Below, piece by piece: positions 8,794-17,646 of a DNA stretch of 64,000 bases (the first letter of the stretch is position 1; the number at the start of each line of letters is the position of its first letter). The stretch spans positions 1,054,001 to 1,118,000 of the forward strand of contig CP172318.1 in assembly GCA_044336205.1 (NCBI GenBank), written 5' to 3'. The translations under genes were made by a program, and so were the position numbers. The stretch comes from Ruoffia sp044336205 (GTDB lineage: Bacteria > Bacillota > Bacilli > Lactobacillales > Aerococcaceae). The notes under the pieces were generated by a model. The model was not told where the DNA came from. It worked only from the letters and a program-made list of their open reading frames with translations, and searched no databases.

Positions 8794-9393
8794 ATGGATA
8801 AAAAAGATTTTTTAAAAGCCTTAGCCTCTGACGCTGCGACTCCAGGAGGCGGTGGAGGATCAGCATATGTTGGGGCTTTAGGGTTATCATTATCAGAAAT
8901 GGCATTAACTATCTCAGCTAAAACCACAAAAGAAGAAATTGTTCCAACCATCCAACAGCTAATCACTCAGATTAAGGACTTGAGAAATAATCTTTATGGG
9001 ATGATTGAAGCTGATGCAGAAGCTTTTATTCCTCTTTCTAATGCTTATAAATTATCTAAGTCAGATCCAGAACGACTTGAAAAAATTCAACAAGGCTTAG
9101 TGACTGCAGCACAAGCTCCTTTAGATATTATGCGAATGAATTATAAGGCTATACAACTTCATCAAAAAGCCATGTCATTATCTAATAAAATGATTGTGAG
9201 TGATGTAGGAACGGGAGCAATTATTTCACAATCTTCTTTAAAAGGAGCTTACATGAATGTCCTAGTTAATACAAAATCGATTAAAGATAAGCAAACTCGA
9301 AGTATAATTGAAGAAGAAGCAACTGATTTACTTGAAAAAGGCCAAAAAATCTCTGAAAAAGTCTACTCAGAAATATTACAATTAATGAGGTGA
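8794..9393 (+). CDS. fchA: Methenyltetrahydrofolate cyclohydrolase (FchA/cyclodeaminase family)
   Basis: Cyclodeaminase/cyclohydrolase family (199 aa), hydrolysing 5,10-methenyl-THF to 10-formyl-THF. The family N-terminus FLKALASDAATPGGGGGSAYVGALG is clear (described here by its key parts: ATPGGGG and SAYVGALG), followed by an alpha-helical protein. ATG 8794 is chosen because GAGAGG lies about 10 bases upstream; TTG 8791 is an alternative, and a longer TTG start at 8776 has no RBS. It sits between MTHFS and folD. A separate cyclohydrolase makes sense because the neighbouring FolD lacks its own cyclohydrolase residues. Confidence 0.85.
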   Translation: MDKKDFLKALASDAATPGGGGGSAYVGALGLSLSEMALTISAKTTKEEIVPTIQQLITQIKDLRNNLYGMIEADAEAFIPLSNAYKLSKSDPERLEKIQQGLVTAAQAPLDIMRMNYKAIQLHQKAMSLSNKMIVSDVGTGAIISQSSLKGAYMNVLVNTKSIKDKQTRSIIEEEATDLLEKGQKISEKVYSEILQLMR

Positions 9394-9399
9394 ATCTAA

Positions 9400-10248
9400 T
9401 TGAGTGTTATTATGGATGGAGAATTAATTGCTCAAGAAATACACGAAGAGAATATAAAGCAAGCGGAAAAATTAATAGAAAGTGGTATCCAACCTACCTT
9501 AGCTTTTGTTAGAGTGGGGGATAATCCTGCTTCGAAAGGTTACCATAATTCGGCAATCAAAAAAGCAGAAAAAAATAAAATAAAATGTGAATCTTTTGTA
9601 TTTGAAAATGATATAGATCTATCAGATTTTATGAAAAAATTTGAAGAAATAAATTATCGCGATGATATCCATGGTATTCTTGTTTTAAGACCACTGCCAG
9701 ACCACCTAGATTACGATAAAATAAGTTTATCCATCGATCCTGACAAAGATGTTGACGGAATGAGCCCAACAAATATTGGTAAAACATTCTCTCCAGAACC
9801 TACAGATTATCTTCCAATTACTCCAGTATCTGTTATGAGAATGTTAGAGTATTATGATATAGATATAAAAGGTAAAGAGGTAGTCGTAGTAGGGCATAGT
9901 TTAGTAGTTGGACGCCCTTTATCTATGTTATTAATGGACCGAAATGCTACTGTAACCACTTGTCATATTGATACGAAAGACACTAAAAGTCATACAAAAA
10001 ATGCTGATATACTGATCACTGCTACTGGTAAGAAATGGTTAATAACGAAAGATTTTATTAAAGAGGGTGCTGTTGTAGTAGATGTAGGTACTACTTATGA
10101 AGATGGCAAAGTTTTTGGAGACGTTCAATTTGATGAAGTTGAACCGTTAACTAGTTATATCAATCCAGTTCCAGGCGGTATTGGGTCAATTACAAGTGAG
10201 ATATTATCTGAGCGCGTGATTCATTCTGCTTCGAAGTTAGTAAAATAA
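9400..10248 (+). CDS. folD: Methylenetetrahydrofolate dehydrogenase FolD, probably dehydrogenase-only
   Basis: FolD family (282 aa), NAD(P)-dependent 5,10-methylene-THF dehydrogenase. TTG start at 9400 with AGGTGA 6 bases upstream. Conserved parts: RVGDNPAS (38-45), DKDVDGMSP, VVGHSLVVGRP (Rossmann part), INPVPGGIGSIT. The active-site tyrosine is Y48, but the position four residues on, normally the catalytic lysine (K54 E. coli, K56 human), is A52. The glutamine normally in VQLPLP is L96 (VLRPLP). The aspartate is kept (D119). Loss of Lys and Gln predicts no cyclohydrolase activity while dehydrogenase activity remains; FchA next door would do that step. A terminator follows. Confidence 0.9.
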   Translation: MSVIMDGELIAQEIHEENIKQAEKLIESGIQPTLAFVRVGDNPASKGYHNSAIKKAEKNKIKCESFVFENDIDLSDFMKKFEEINYRDDIHGILVLRPLPDHLDYDKISLSIDPDKDVDGMSPTNIGKTFSPEPTDYLPITPVSVMRMLEYYDIDIKGKEVVVVGHSLVVGRPLSMLLMDRNATVTTCHIDTKDTKSHTKNADILITATGKKWLITKDFIKEGAVVVDVGTTYEDGKVFGDVQFDEVEPLTSYINPVPGGIGSITSEILSERVIHSASKLVK

Positions 10249-10257
10249 GAATAAGAT

Positions 10258-10294
10258 AAGTCAAAGTTAATCGAGAGAGTTAATTTTGACTTTT
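10258..10294 (+). terminator. Terminator of the folate operon
   Basis: AAGTCAAA-TTAA pairs with TTAA-TTTGACTT around a 9-base loop and runs into T residues. The next 235 bases up to the aroK end hold nothing I can recognise. Confidence 0.8.
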
Positions 10295-10530
10295 ACTTTT
10301 GCTATATCCATTATCCACAATCAATGAGTCTGCAAATAATAACATTTGGGTTTACATAATATATATTATCGAACTTATTTAGATAAAAGAATAATTAGCG
10401 AAAAAATTAGTTCTATATAAAAACATTCGATATTTTGCATTCATAAACTTCGATTTTAAGCCCATTTCAAACTCTATTTAATACTTATGATTGCTAAACG
10501 GCTTAATAAGCAATCCCATAACAAACCAAA

Positions 10531-10561
10531 TAGATCGATAACTTAATAAAGTATCGATCTA
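10531..10561 (-). terminator. Perfect hairpin at the 3' end of aroK
   Basis: TAGATCGATA pairs perfectly with TATCGATCTA (10 bp) around an 11-base loop that contains the aroK stop. On the minus strand it is followed by TTTGGTTTGTT, so it probably terminates the aro operon; T residues on the plus side could also make it work for the other direction. Confidence 0.5.
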
Positions 10562-11085
10562 TCTTTTATAATTTGATTTCTTTTATCATCGAATGAAAAA
10601 TGAATAATAATTTCTTTAATAATATCATCAATTGATTTATTACTAGTATTAATCATGTAATCTGAACATTGCTCATAATATTGAGCTCTTTTGGTATATA
10701 CGGCTTCTAATTCTTTAAAACTTTTATTCTTTGCTGTCGGTCTTAAGTTAATAGGATCATTTTGAATTCTATCAAATAACACATCAAAATCTGCTTTTAA
10801 ATAAATCACATCATTACGATTCGATAATAACTCTCGGTTTGTTTTGGTTTCAATACATCCTCCGCCCGTGGATATTATTGCTGGGACTATGGAATATTTA
10901 GATAAATATTTGACTTCAATGTCTCTAAACATCTGTTCACCAAATGTAGAAAAGTATTCTGAAATCGGCATGTTAATTTCTTTGATAATTTCGTAATCCA
11001 AATCATAAAATGGCTTCTTTAGCGTGTCGCTTAAATTTTTTCCGATAGTTGTTTTTCCTGCTCCCATAAATCCTATAAGTATCAT
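10543..11085 (-). CDS. aroK: Shikimate kinase
   Basis: Phosphorylates shikimate with ATP (180 aa). Walker A GFMGAGKTT at residues 5-13, YDLDYEI (substrate Asp), FRDIE, STGGGC and LRPTAKN are all in place. The start is ATG 11085 because GGAGGTG lies 7 bases upstream and the protein begins right before the P-loop; a longer frame would overlap aroA. Last gene of the aro operon, 28 bases after aroA. Confidence 0.9.
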   Translation of the reverse strand: MILIGFMGAGKTTIGKNLSDTLKKPFYDLDYEIIKEINMPISEYFSTFGEQMFRDIEVKYLSKYSIVPAIISTGGGCIETKTNRELLSNRNDVIYLKADFDVLFDRIQNDPINLRPTAKNKSFKELEAVYTKRAQYYEQCSDYMINTSNKSIDDIIKEIIIHFSFDDKRNQIIKDRSILY

Positions 11086-11113
11086 AAATAAGCACCTCCC
11101 ATGAGTATTTAAC

Positions 11114-12397
11114 CTATAATTGGTTAACAACTTCAAAAAAACCTGGATAACTAATATTGACACATTCAGCATTATTTAGTTTAACTTCATCGTTATTTTT
11201 GACTAATAAGGCCGCAATTTGCAACATCATGGCAATCCGATGATCATCGTAACTATCTACGCTTGCGCCATGTAATTGAGTTGGTCCGTGTATGATAAGA
11301 CCATCGACTGTTTCTATAATGTTTGCTCCCATTTTGTTCAGATTTTCTGCAACTGCTGTTAAACGATCTGTCTCTTTTACTCGTAATTCCTGTGCATCTT
11401 TAATAATTGTTGTCCCTGCAGCTTGGGTGGCGAGTAAAGCAATAATAGGGATTTCGTCAATTAAACGTGGGATAATATCACCTTCAATAACTGTTGGGTG
11501 TAAATTACTCGACTGAACAGCAATATCGGCACTATACCCGTTATTATTAATTGTGGTAGAAACATTTGCATTCATAGCTTGAATTACGTCAAGAATACCT
11601 GATCTAGTATAATTGTAGCCGATATTTTTTAAAACTATTTGACTATTCCCAACTAATAATCCTGCTGCGATGAAGAATGCTGCGGATGATATGTCTCCAG
11701 GAACATCAATGGTTTGTCCAGTTAATTGTTGCTTGCCTTTAAGTGTAATTTCATTCCCATTAATCTTAATTTGAGCTCCAAATTGTTCTAACATTTCTTC
11801 AGTATGGTTTCTTGACTTTTCTTTTTCAATTATTCGCGTAACCCCTTCAGTTTGAAGGCCTGCTAGGAGAATAGATGATTTAACCTGAGCACTTGCCACT
11901 GGCATCTCATAGTCAATTCCATGAAGTTTGTTGACTGGTTTAATAATTAATTCGGGTAGATGTCTTTCTCCCAGCCCTTCTATATCTGCTCCCATAAGCT
12001 TTAATGGATTAACAATTCGATCCATTGGTCGACAAGATAGAGATTCATCACCAATTAACGTTGAAGAAAAGTTTTGAGCTACAAGAATTCCACTTAATAA
12101 ACGCATAGTTGTACCCGAGTTACCCGCATCTAATGGTTCATTTGATTGTCTAAGTCCTTGCAGACCCCTCCCATGAATAATTAAACGATCTCCATCTTCA
12201 ATGATATCTACACCTAACTGTCGCATGATTTCAATGGTTGGTAGACAGTCATCTGCTCTTAAAAGACCTGTAATTGTGGTAATTCCCTCAGCGATAGATC
12301 CTAACATAACCGCTCGATGAGAAATTGACTTATCACCCGGTACTGTCATCTCTCTATGAATACCGAAAGCAGCTGTTTTTAATTTTAATTCACTCAT
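11114..12397 (-). CDS. aroA: 3-phosphoshikimate 1-carboxyvinyltransferase (EPSP synthase)
   Basis: Joins shikimate 3-phosphate and PEP (427 aa). Signatures: PGDKSISHRAVMLGSIAEG near the N-terminus, GNSGTTMRLLSG, ESLSCRPMDRIV, SAQVKSSILLAGL, IDEIPIIALLA and RVKETDRL near the C-terminus. The two-domain inside-out barrel length is normal. It begins 3 bases after the aroC stop, so it is co-translated. Confidence 0.93.
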   Translation of the reverse strand: MSELKLKTAAFGIHREMTVPGDKSISHRAVMLGSIAEGITTITGLLRADDCLPTIEIMRQLGVDIIEDGDRLIIHGRGLQGLRQSNEPLDAGNSGTTMRLLSGILVAQNFSSTLIGDESLSCRPMDRIVNPLKLMGADIEGLGERHLPELIIKPVNKLHGIDYEMPVASAQVKSSILLAGLQTEGVTRIIEKEKSRNHTEEMLEQFGAQIKINGNEITLKGKQQLTGQTIDVPGDISSAAFFIAAGLLVGNSQIVLKNIGYNYTRSGILDVIQAMNANVSTTINNNGYSADIAVQSSNLHPTVIEGDIIPRLIDEIPIIALLATQAAGTTIIKDAQELRVKETDRLTAVAENLNKMGANIIETVDGLIIHGPTQLHGASVDSYDDHRIAMMLQIAALLVKNNDEVKLNNAECVNISYPGFFEVVNQL

Positions 12398-12400
12398 ACT

Positions 12401-13609
12401 TTATACCTCATCAGTTATTGCGTTTTGCCACATTGTAGGGTTCTTGCTGTATTCTCTATAGTCATTGACAGCTTTCTTTAACTCATCAAAGCTATCATTT
12501 GGGAATTTCTCTAGTATAGCCTGTACTAATTCTGTGGCAATGACTGCTTTAGCAACAACACTAGCAGCTGGAACCGCTGTAGTATCACTGCGTTCAATAT
12601 TGGCTTCGTAATTTTCTTTTGTATAAATATCGACGCTTTGTAAGGGTTTGTAAAGCGTAGGAATTGGTTTTTTTACACCGCGTATGATGATTGGCATACC
12701 ATTTGTCATACCTCCTTCTAAACCACCTAGATGATTACTTAGGCGGAAAAAACCTTTTTCAGGCGTATAACCAATCTCATCCATGACTTCACTCCCGTAA
12801 CGACTTCCCATCTCAAAGCCATCACCAATTTCCACACCTTTGAAAGCATTGATACTCATCATCGCTTGAGCTAATCTTCCATCTAGCTTTTTGTCAAACT
12901 GTGTGTATGAACCTAATCCAACAGGAAGACCTTCAGCAATCACTTCTACGACTCCGCCTAAAGTATTTCCTTCTAATTTAGTCGCATCAATTTTCTCGAT
13001 AACTTCTTTCTCTTTTGAAACATCTATCATCTTTACTATCGACCGATCAGCTATATCTTGTATTTCTTTTAACGAAGTGGTGTTGATATCAGCTTCTCCT
13101 TGAATACCACCGATTTCTCTTACATAAGAAACTACTTCAACACCTAATAAATTTAAAATTTGCTTGGCAATCGCACCAATCGCCACACGCATTGCTGTCT
13201 CACGCGCAGAAGAACGTTCGAGTACATTTCTTAGGTCTTCGTGGTGGTATTTAATGCCTCCAACTAAATCTGCATGACCGGGTCTTGGGCGGTGTACTGC
13301 CCTTCTCAATCGACTTTTTGGATCATCATTAGGTTCAATGCCCATGACACTTTTCCAGTTTTTGTTGTCTCGGTTAGTCACAACCATTGTTAATGGCGAG
13401 CCTAATGTTTTACCGTAGCGGACTCCTGATGTGATTTCGACTATATCTGTTTCAATCTTCATTCGATTGCCTCGGCCGTAACCTTCTTGACGCTTAGCAA
13501 GCTCCTCATTGATAATAGCTGTATCAATCGGAATGCCTGCAGGAAGACCTTCAATAATCGTTGTTAAACTAGGGCCATGGGACTCTCCAGCGGTAATAAA
13601 TCTTAACAT
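12401..13609 (-). CDS. aroC: Chorismate synthase
   Basis: FMN-dependent conversion of EPSP to chorismate (402 aa, slightly longer than most). Motifs: GESHGPSLTTIIEGLPAG at the N-terminus, RRAVHRPRPGHADLVGG, RSSARETAMRVA, the large LGGLEGGMTNGMPI region and the DTTAVPAASVVAKAV end. RBS AGGAGAA lies upstream of the ATG. 29 bases separate it from aroE. Confidence 0.93.
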   Translation of the reverse strand: MLRFITAGESHGPSLTTIIEGLPAGIPIDTAIINEELAKRQEGYGRGNRMKIETDIVEITSGVRYGKTLGSPLTMVVTNRDNKNWKSVMGIEPNDDPKSRLRRAVHRPRPGHADLVGGIKYHHEDLRNVLERSSARETAMRVAIGAIAKQILNLLGVEVVSYVREIGGIQGEADINTTSLKEIQDIADRSIVKMIDVSKEKEVIEKIDATKLEGNTLGGVVEVIAEGLPVGLGSYTQFDKKLDGRLAQAMMSINAFKGVEIGDGFEMGSRYGSEVMDEIGYTPEKGFFRLSNHLGGLEGGMTNGMPIIIRGVKKPIPTLYKPLQSVDIYTKENYEANIERSDTTAVPAASVVAKAVIATELVQAILEKFPNDSFDELKKAVNDYREYSKNPTMWQNAITDEV

Positions 13610-13638
13610 AATAATTCTCCTACTTTCTTCATTTATCT

Positions 13639-14511
13639 TTACGGAATCAGCGACAATGTTTTTTGGATATCCATCTCTAAACCGGTCATTAATTGATAAT
13701 TAATTGCGGCTTGATGGACTAACATATAAATCCCACCTAAAGTCTGACATTGCATTTCTTTAGCTTGTTGAATAATGAGTGTCTCTCGTGGGTTATAAAT
13801 AATGTCACAAACTAAAGTTTTAGCATTAAGCCAAGATGGGTCCTCTAATAATGAAGCTTGTTCATTTGGCTTCATTCCGACATTTGTGGTTTGAACGATA
13901 ATATCAGCTTGGTTAATTACTTGTTTAACTATCTTTTGGTCTTCAATATCGATTAAATTAATTTTTACTTGAGGATAATCAGCTTTCAGTCTTTCTATAA
14001 CTTTTTTTATTTCTAGTTTTCTGTTTAGATTTCTTGCAATAATACTTATATCCGAAGCTCCTTCTATCACTGCTTGAGCTAATATAATTCGAGTTGTACT
14101 ACCTGAACCAAATAGCGTTATTTTGCTTCCTTCTATTTGATAATTTTTTGCTTTGACCGAATTCCAAAAACCGACACCATCCGTGTTATACCCAATCCAT
14201 TGATCATTTTGCTTAACTAACATATTAATCGCTTTGACATAATTTGCTACTTGATCTATCTGGTCACAACACTGTAAAGCAACATGCTTTCCTGGCATAG
14301 TGATATTAATACCTAAAACATCTAAATTCTTAAGTGATTCAATTCGTTTTACTGTATCGGCCTCACTAGTCTCAAAGGCCATATAAATAATATTTAGATT
14401 TTGGTTTTCGAAATTTGAATTATATATGAAGGGTGATAAGCTATGACTAATCGGCGAGCCAATGACGGCAGCTAATTTGGATTGAGTATTAATTTCTTTA
14501 ACGTATTTCAT
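13639..14511 (-). CDS. aroE: Shikimate dehydrogenase
   Basis: NADPH-dependent reduction of 3-dehydroshikimate (290 aa). The shikimate-binding N-terminus is AAVIGSPISHSLSPFIYN, the catalytic lysine lies in NITMPGKHVAL, and the nucleotide-binding fold follows (GYNTDGVGFW, ITLFGSGSTTRIIL). The C-terminal GGIYMLVHQAAINY is the family ending. The start lies inside the end of aroB (14-base overlap) and has its own RBS GAGGAG. Confidence 0.9.
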   Translation of the reverse strand: MKYVKEINTQSKLAAVIGSPISHSLSPFIYNSNFENQNLNIIYMAFETSEADTVKRIESLKNLDVLGINITMPGKHVALQCCDQIDQVANYVKAINMLVKQNDQWIGYNTDGVGFWNSVKAKNYQIEGSKITLFGSGSTTRIILAQAVIEGASDISIIARNLNRKLEIKKVIERLKADYPQVKINLIDIEDQKIVKQVINQADIIVQTTNVGMKPNEQASLLEDPSWLNAKTLVCDIIYNPRETLIIQQAKEMQCQTLGGIYMLVHQAAINYQLMTGLEMDIQKTLSLIP

Positions 14512-15592
14512 ATGCTTGCCACTCCTCGGTAAACCAATCTTTAAATGTATTAATACTTAGGTCAATGAGTTTACATTGTCCGAATTTTTTAGGTAATATT
14601 AGGGTAATATTATCGCCGCGTCGTTTTTTATCATTCAACATCGTTGTTAATAGTTGGTCAGAATTGAAGTTTATTTCGTCTGCTAATAAATGATATTTCA
14701 TTAATAGTTCTTTAAGTAAATTGGTTAAGTCTGACTCTAACACACCTTGAGTATAGGCCATTTTTGTAAAAAGCAACATCCCTAAAGCAACAGAACGACC
14801 ATGACTGATACTATAACCACTCAATTGTTCTATCGCATGGCCTAAAGTATGACCGAAATTTAATAACTGTCTCAAACCTTGATCAAACTCGTCATTTAAG
14901 ACGACTTCCTTTTTCATTTGAACACAACTACTTACAATTGAGATAATATCTGAATCTGTCGGATTAATAGCTTCTTCTTTATTTATTAATATACTTAATA
15001 GATCAGAATTCATTATCATTGCATACTTAATTAATTCACTGCATCCATCTTCAAAAATATGCTGTGGCAAGGTCTTAAAGCTATCAACATCACATAAGAC
15101 TACTAACGGATGATGGAAAGCCCCGACCATGTTTTTACCATGTGTAATATCAATCGCCGTCTTGCCTCCAACAGAAGAATCAATAGCGGATAGAAAGGTG
15201 GTAGGAATTTGAACATAATCGATTCCTCTTAAGTATATGCTTGCTGTAAAACCTACTAAGTCACCAATCACTCCACCGCCTAATGCTATTAACAAATCAT
15301 CTCTGGAGAAGTGGTTGATCGCCAACTTATCTATAATCTTCTGGACGTTTTCAAAGTTTTTTTGTGATTCGCCAGGAGGTATAACCAAGCTTTCTAGTTG
15401 GACTGGTATTGTATCAATATTGTCAATAAGCTGGGAAAGATATTGATTCGATTCTATGTTTGTATCAGTTACAATCAATACCTTTCGGTTATTAATGAAT
15501 TTTGATAGATGTTTTGAAGCGTTTGAAAGGATCTGTCTTCCAATAATCACTTGATAAGGTCTATTGACCTCAATATTAATTGTTTCCATCAT
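14498..15592 (-). CDS. aroB: 3-dehydroquinate synthase
   Basis: NAD- and metal-dependent cyclase (about 364 aa) turning DAHP into 3-dehydroquinate. Motifs: LALGGGVIGDLVGFTAS, RGIDYVQIPTTFL, SSVGGKTAID, KNMVGAFHHP and metal-binding LLNFGHTLGHAIE. The start ATG 15592 overlaps the TGA of the upstream DAHP synthase (ATGATG context), and no strong RBS is seen, which fits translational coupling. A longer frame into aroF is not credible. Confidence 0.91.
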   Translation of the reverse strand: MMETINIEVNRPYQVIIGRQILSNASKHLSKFINNRKVLIVTDTNIESNQYLSQLIDNIDTIPVQLESLVIPPGESQKNFENVQKIIDKLAINHFSRDDLLIALGGGVIGDLVGFTASIYLRGIDYVQIPTTFLSAIDSSVGGKTAIDITHGKNMVGAFHHPLVVLCDVDSFKTLPQHIFEDGCSELIKYAMIMNSDLLSILINKEEAINPTDSDIISIVSSCVQMKKEVVLNDEFDQGLRQLLNFGHTLGHAIEQLSGYSISHGRSVALGMLLFTKMAYTQGVLESDLTNLLKELLMKYHLLADEINFNSDQLLTTMLNDKKRRGDNITLILPKKFGQCKLIDLSINTFKDWFTEEWQAYEIR

Positions 15593-16623
15593 GACTGTAC
15601 CGTTGTTTCTGACTGATTTATTTCTTGTATAAAACTGTGTAGACGCCTTACTTTTCGACTCAAGCGATCGAATTGGTCTGGGTATAGACATTGTGCGCCA
15701 TCCGACTCAGCATTATCTGGGTCTGGATGGGTTTCAATAATTAATCCATCTGCGCCCGCAGCTACTGCCGCTAATGAAAGTGATTCTACAATATCCCTTC
15801 TTCCTGCTGCATGACTTGGGTCAATCACAACTGGTAAATGACTCAATGATTTAACTACTGCGATTGAAGATAAATCTTGTGTGTTACGCGTGGTTGTTTC
15901 AAAAGTTCGGATTCCACGCTCACATAAAATAACGTTCTCATTACCTTCTGACATGATGTATTCCGCACTCATTAGCCATTCTTGGATAGTAGCTGACATT
16001 CCTCTCTTTAAAAGGACAGGTTTATTAGTTTTCCCAATTGCTTTAAGTAAGTCAAAGTTTTGCATATTTCTTGCACCTACTTGGAACATATCAACATTGT
16101 CAAACAATTCAATCTGATCAATTGACATAACCTCTGAAACAATTGGCATGTCTAATTCTTTTCCAATCTGGGACATCATCTCTAGTCCTTCTTTTCCTAA
16201 ACCTTGGAAAGAATATGGAGAAGTTCTAGGTTTAAATGCCCCACCTCTTAATATATTTGCCCCGGCACTTCGTACGTAATGGGCAATTTCTTTAAGTTGA
16301 TCTTTATTCTCAATCGAACATGGTCCACCCATCATAGCGAAGTGACCGCCACCTATTTTGACATTTCCAACCGTAATTACACTATCTTCAGGGTGGAATT
16401 GTTTACTTGCTTTTTTATAAGGTGATTGAATTTTTTCCGCTTTTAAGACTTTTGGTATCTTGTAAATGATTTCTAATTTATCTTCTGTAATAACACCTTG
16501 TAGCTCTAACATTAATTCTTGAACGTGTGGTAATACCGTAGCTTTTAAATCTAACTCGCTAAATTGTTTTTGAAGTAACTCAATTTCTTTATTTTTTGTA
16601 TTAGGTTTTAATGTAACAATCAT
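15589..16623 (-). CDS. aroF: DAHP synthase (3-deoxy-7-phosphoheptulonate synthase), type I beta
   Basis: First enzyme of the shikimate pathway, condensing E4P and PEP (344 aa). Residues 1 to about 75 form the ferredoxin-like regulatory domain of the I-beta subclass (MIVTLKPNTKNKEIELLQ), followed by the TIM barrel with GGPCSIEN, RGGAFKPRTSPYSFQGLG, VGARNMQNFDLL, ERGIRTFE and DPSHAAGRRD. ATG 16623 has AAGGAGGA 7 bases upstream. First structural gene of the operon; a Phe/Tyr leader peptide and terminator lie upstream. aroD, tyrA and pheA are not in this window. Confidence 0.92.
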   Translation of the reverse strand: MIVTLKPNTKNKEIELLQKQFSELDLKATVLPHVQELMLELQGVITEDKLEIIYKIPKVLKAEKIQSPYKKASKQFHPEDSVITVGNVKIGGGHFAMMGGPCSIENKDQLKEIAHYVRSAGANILRGGAFKPRTSPYSFQGLGKEGLEMMSQIGKELDMPIVSEVMSIDQIELFDNVDMFQVGARNMQNFDLLKAIGKTNKPVLLKRGMSATIQEWLMSAEYIMSEGNENVILCERGIRTFETTTRNTQDLSSIAVVKSLSHLPVVIDPSHAAGRRDIVESLSLAAVAAGADGLIIETHPDPDNAESDGAQCLYPDQFDRLSRKVRRLHSFIQEINQSETTVQS

Positions 16624-16711
16624 TTTCTTATCCTCCTTGGATGAACTGTAAAGTGACACCAACAATTAACAAGGGACAGCGATTTAACGATTAGGATATA
16701 AAGATACAAAA

Positions 16712-16762
16712 AGGCCTAGCAACCCTAATCAGCTTGTTAGCGTGATTAAAGTTGCTAGGCCT
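16712..16762 (-). terminator. Attenuator terminator of the aro operon
   Basis: On the minus strand AGGCCTAGCAAC pairs with GTTGCTAGGCCT (12 bp), with an inner TAATCA/TGATTA helix, then a U5 tract (A run at 16708-16711 on the plus strand). It lies between the leader ORF and aroF. The 5' arm can instead pair with leader codons 25-29 (see leader entry). Confidence 0.88.
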
Positions 16763-16783
16763 CTATACACTTCCCCTATGGTA

Positions 16784-16912
16784 CTAGACTATAGTTTGAT
16801 TGTATCTTGAATGTCCTATTTGAGTGCAACAAAAATCACTCTTACTAAAGTAATAGTAAAAGTAAAAATAGTTATAAAAATAAAAGAATGTAGCACTCAT
16901 AACAGTTTTCAA
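16784..16912 (-). CDS. Phe/Tyr-rich leader peptide of the aro operon
   Basis: A 42-codon ORF with a TTG start at 16912, exactly 8 bases after a strong GAGGAGG (16921-16927). Residues 9-22 read FFYFYNYFYFYYYF, 13 aromatic residues of 14; the whole peptide has 7 Phe and 8 Tyr. It ends with TAG at 16784, 22 bases before the terminator. Codons 25-29 (GTGATTTTTGTTGC, 16826-16839) can pair as GTGATT/AATCAC plus GTTGC/GCAAC with the 5' arm of the terminator at 16742-16755. Stalling on Phe or Tyr codons would leave this segment free and allow read-through into aroF. Too short for a function as a protein. Confidence 0.88.
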   Translation of the reverse strand: MKTVMSATFFYFYNYFYFYYYFSKSDFCCTQIGHSRYNQTIV

Positions 16913-16944
16913 GATAATTTCCTCCTCAGCTAGTATTTAATGGA

Positions 16945-16973
16945 AGTCTAACATTACACTCATACAAAGTCAA
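16945..16973 (-). promoter_or_regulatory. Promoter of the aro operon
   Basis: On the minus strand TTGACT (16968-16973), 17-base spacer, TAGACT (16945-16950) preceded by TG, an extended -10. Expected start near 16938, about 10 bases before the leader-peptide RBS. Confidence 0.65.
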
Positions 16974-17025
16974 TTGTTTTTAATTAAATTTTAATTTTCA
17001 ATGAATTTAAACCCATTTTGTAAGA

Positions 17026-17646
17026 TTAAATCTCAAAGAATTCATTTTTTTCTTCATCAAAAATAGAAATGACTCCATCCCCTATGTTGTAATGCCAGCC
17101 ATTGAGAGTTAGACTTCCAGATTCATAACGACGTTTAATATTGTCATATGTTTTTAAATTATTAATTTGTTCTACGACATTCATCTTCTCTAGGGTGCGT
17201 GCTTTTTCTTGTGATGTAGCATTAGGGAATTGCTTATTAATCGTATCTCTTAACTCTTCTAATTGAGAAATCCAAATACTTGTATAAGGTAGTTGATGTA
17301 TATTTTCTGGGGGATTTACACTTGCAGCACATCCTCCACAATTTGAATGACCACAAACTACAATATTTTTTACATTCAACACTTCTACCGCGTATTCTAT
17401 CGCGGATGTTGTTGACGCATATTTTACGCTTTGCCCATGCGCGGGAACAATATTCGCTATGTTTCTAATATGGAAGATCTCCCCAGGGTAAGCTTGTAAT
17501 AGTCGTTCTGGGCTAACTCTAGAGTCTGAACATCCAATAAACAATGTATGTGGTTCTTGCATCTCACTTAAGGATTGGTAAAGATTAATATTGTTTTTAT
17601 ATTCATTGGCTTTGAATTCTTTAACTGCTTTAATTATATTCTTCAA
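17026..17646 (-). CDS. Beta-class carbonic anhydrase
   Basis: Zinc enzyme interconverting CO2 and bicarbonate (206 aa). The zinc/catalytic motif CSDSR lies at about 39-43 and the second ligand pair in CGHSNCGG at about 98-105, as expected for the beta class. Ends in WHYNIGDGVISIFDEE. Monocistronic, upstream of and in the same direction as the aro leader. It probably supplies bicarbonate for carboxylases such as the pyruvate carboxylase at 32.9-36.4 kb (inference). Confidence 0.9.
   Translation of the reverse strand: MKNIIKAVKEFKANEYKNNINLYQSLSEMQEPHTLFIGCSDSRVSPERLLQAYPGEIFHIRNIANIVPAHGQSVKYASTTSAIEYAVEVLNVKNIVVCGHSNCGGCAASVNPPENIHQLPYTSIWISQLEELRDTINKQFPNATSQEKARTLEKMNVVEQINNLKTYDNIKRRYESGSLTLNGWHYNIGDGVISIFDEEKNEFFEI

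Noticed and set aside
14498..15691. Longer AroB reading frame starting inside aroF
   Set aside because: The extra 33 residues are the shadow of aroF codons; ATG 15592 overlaps the aroF stop as in coupled genes.
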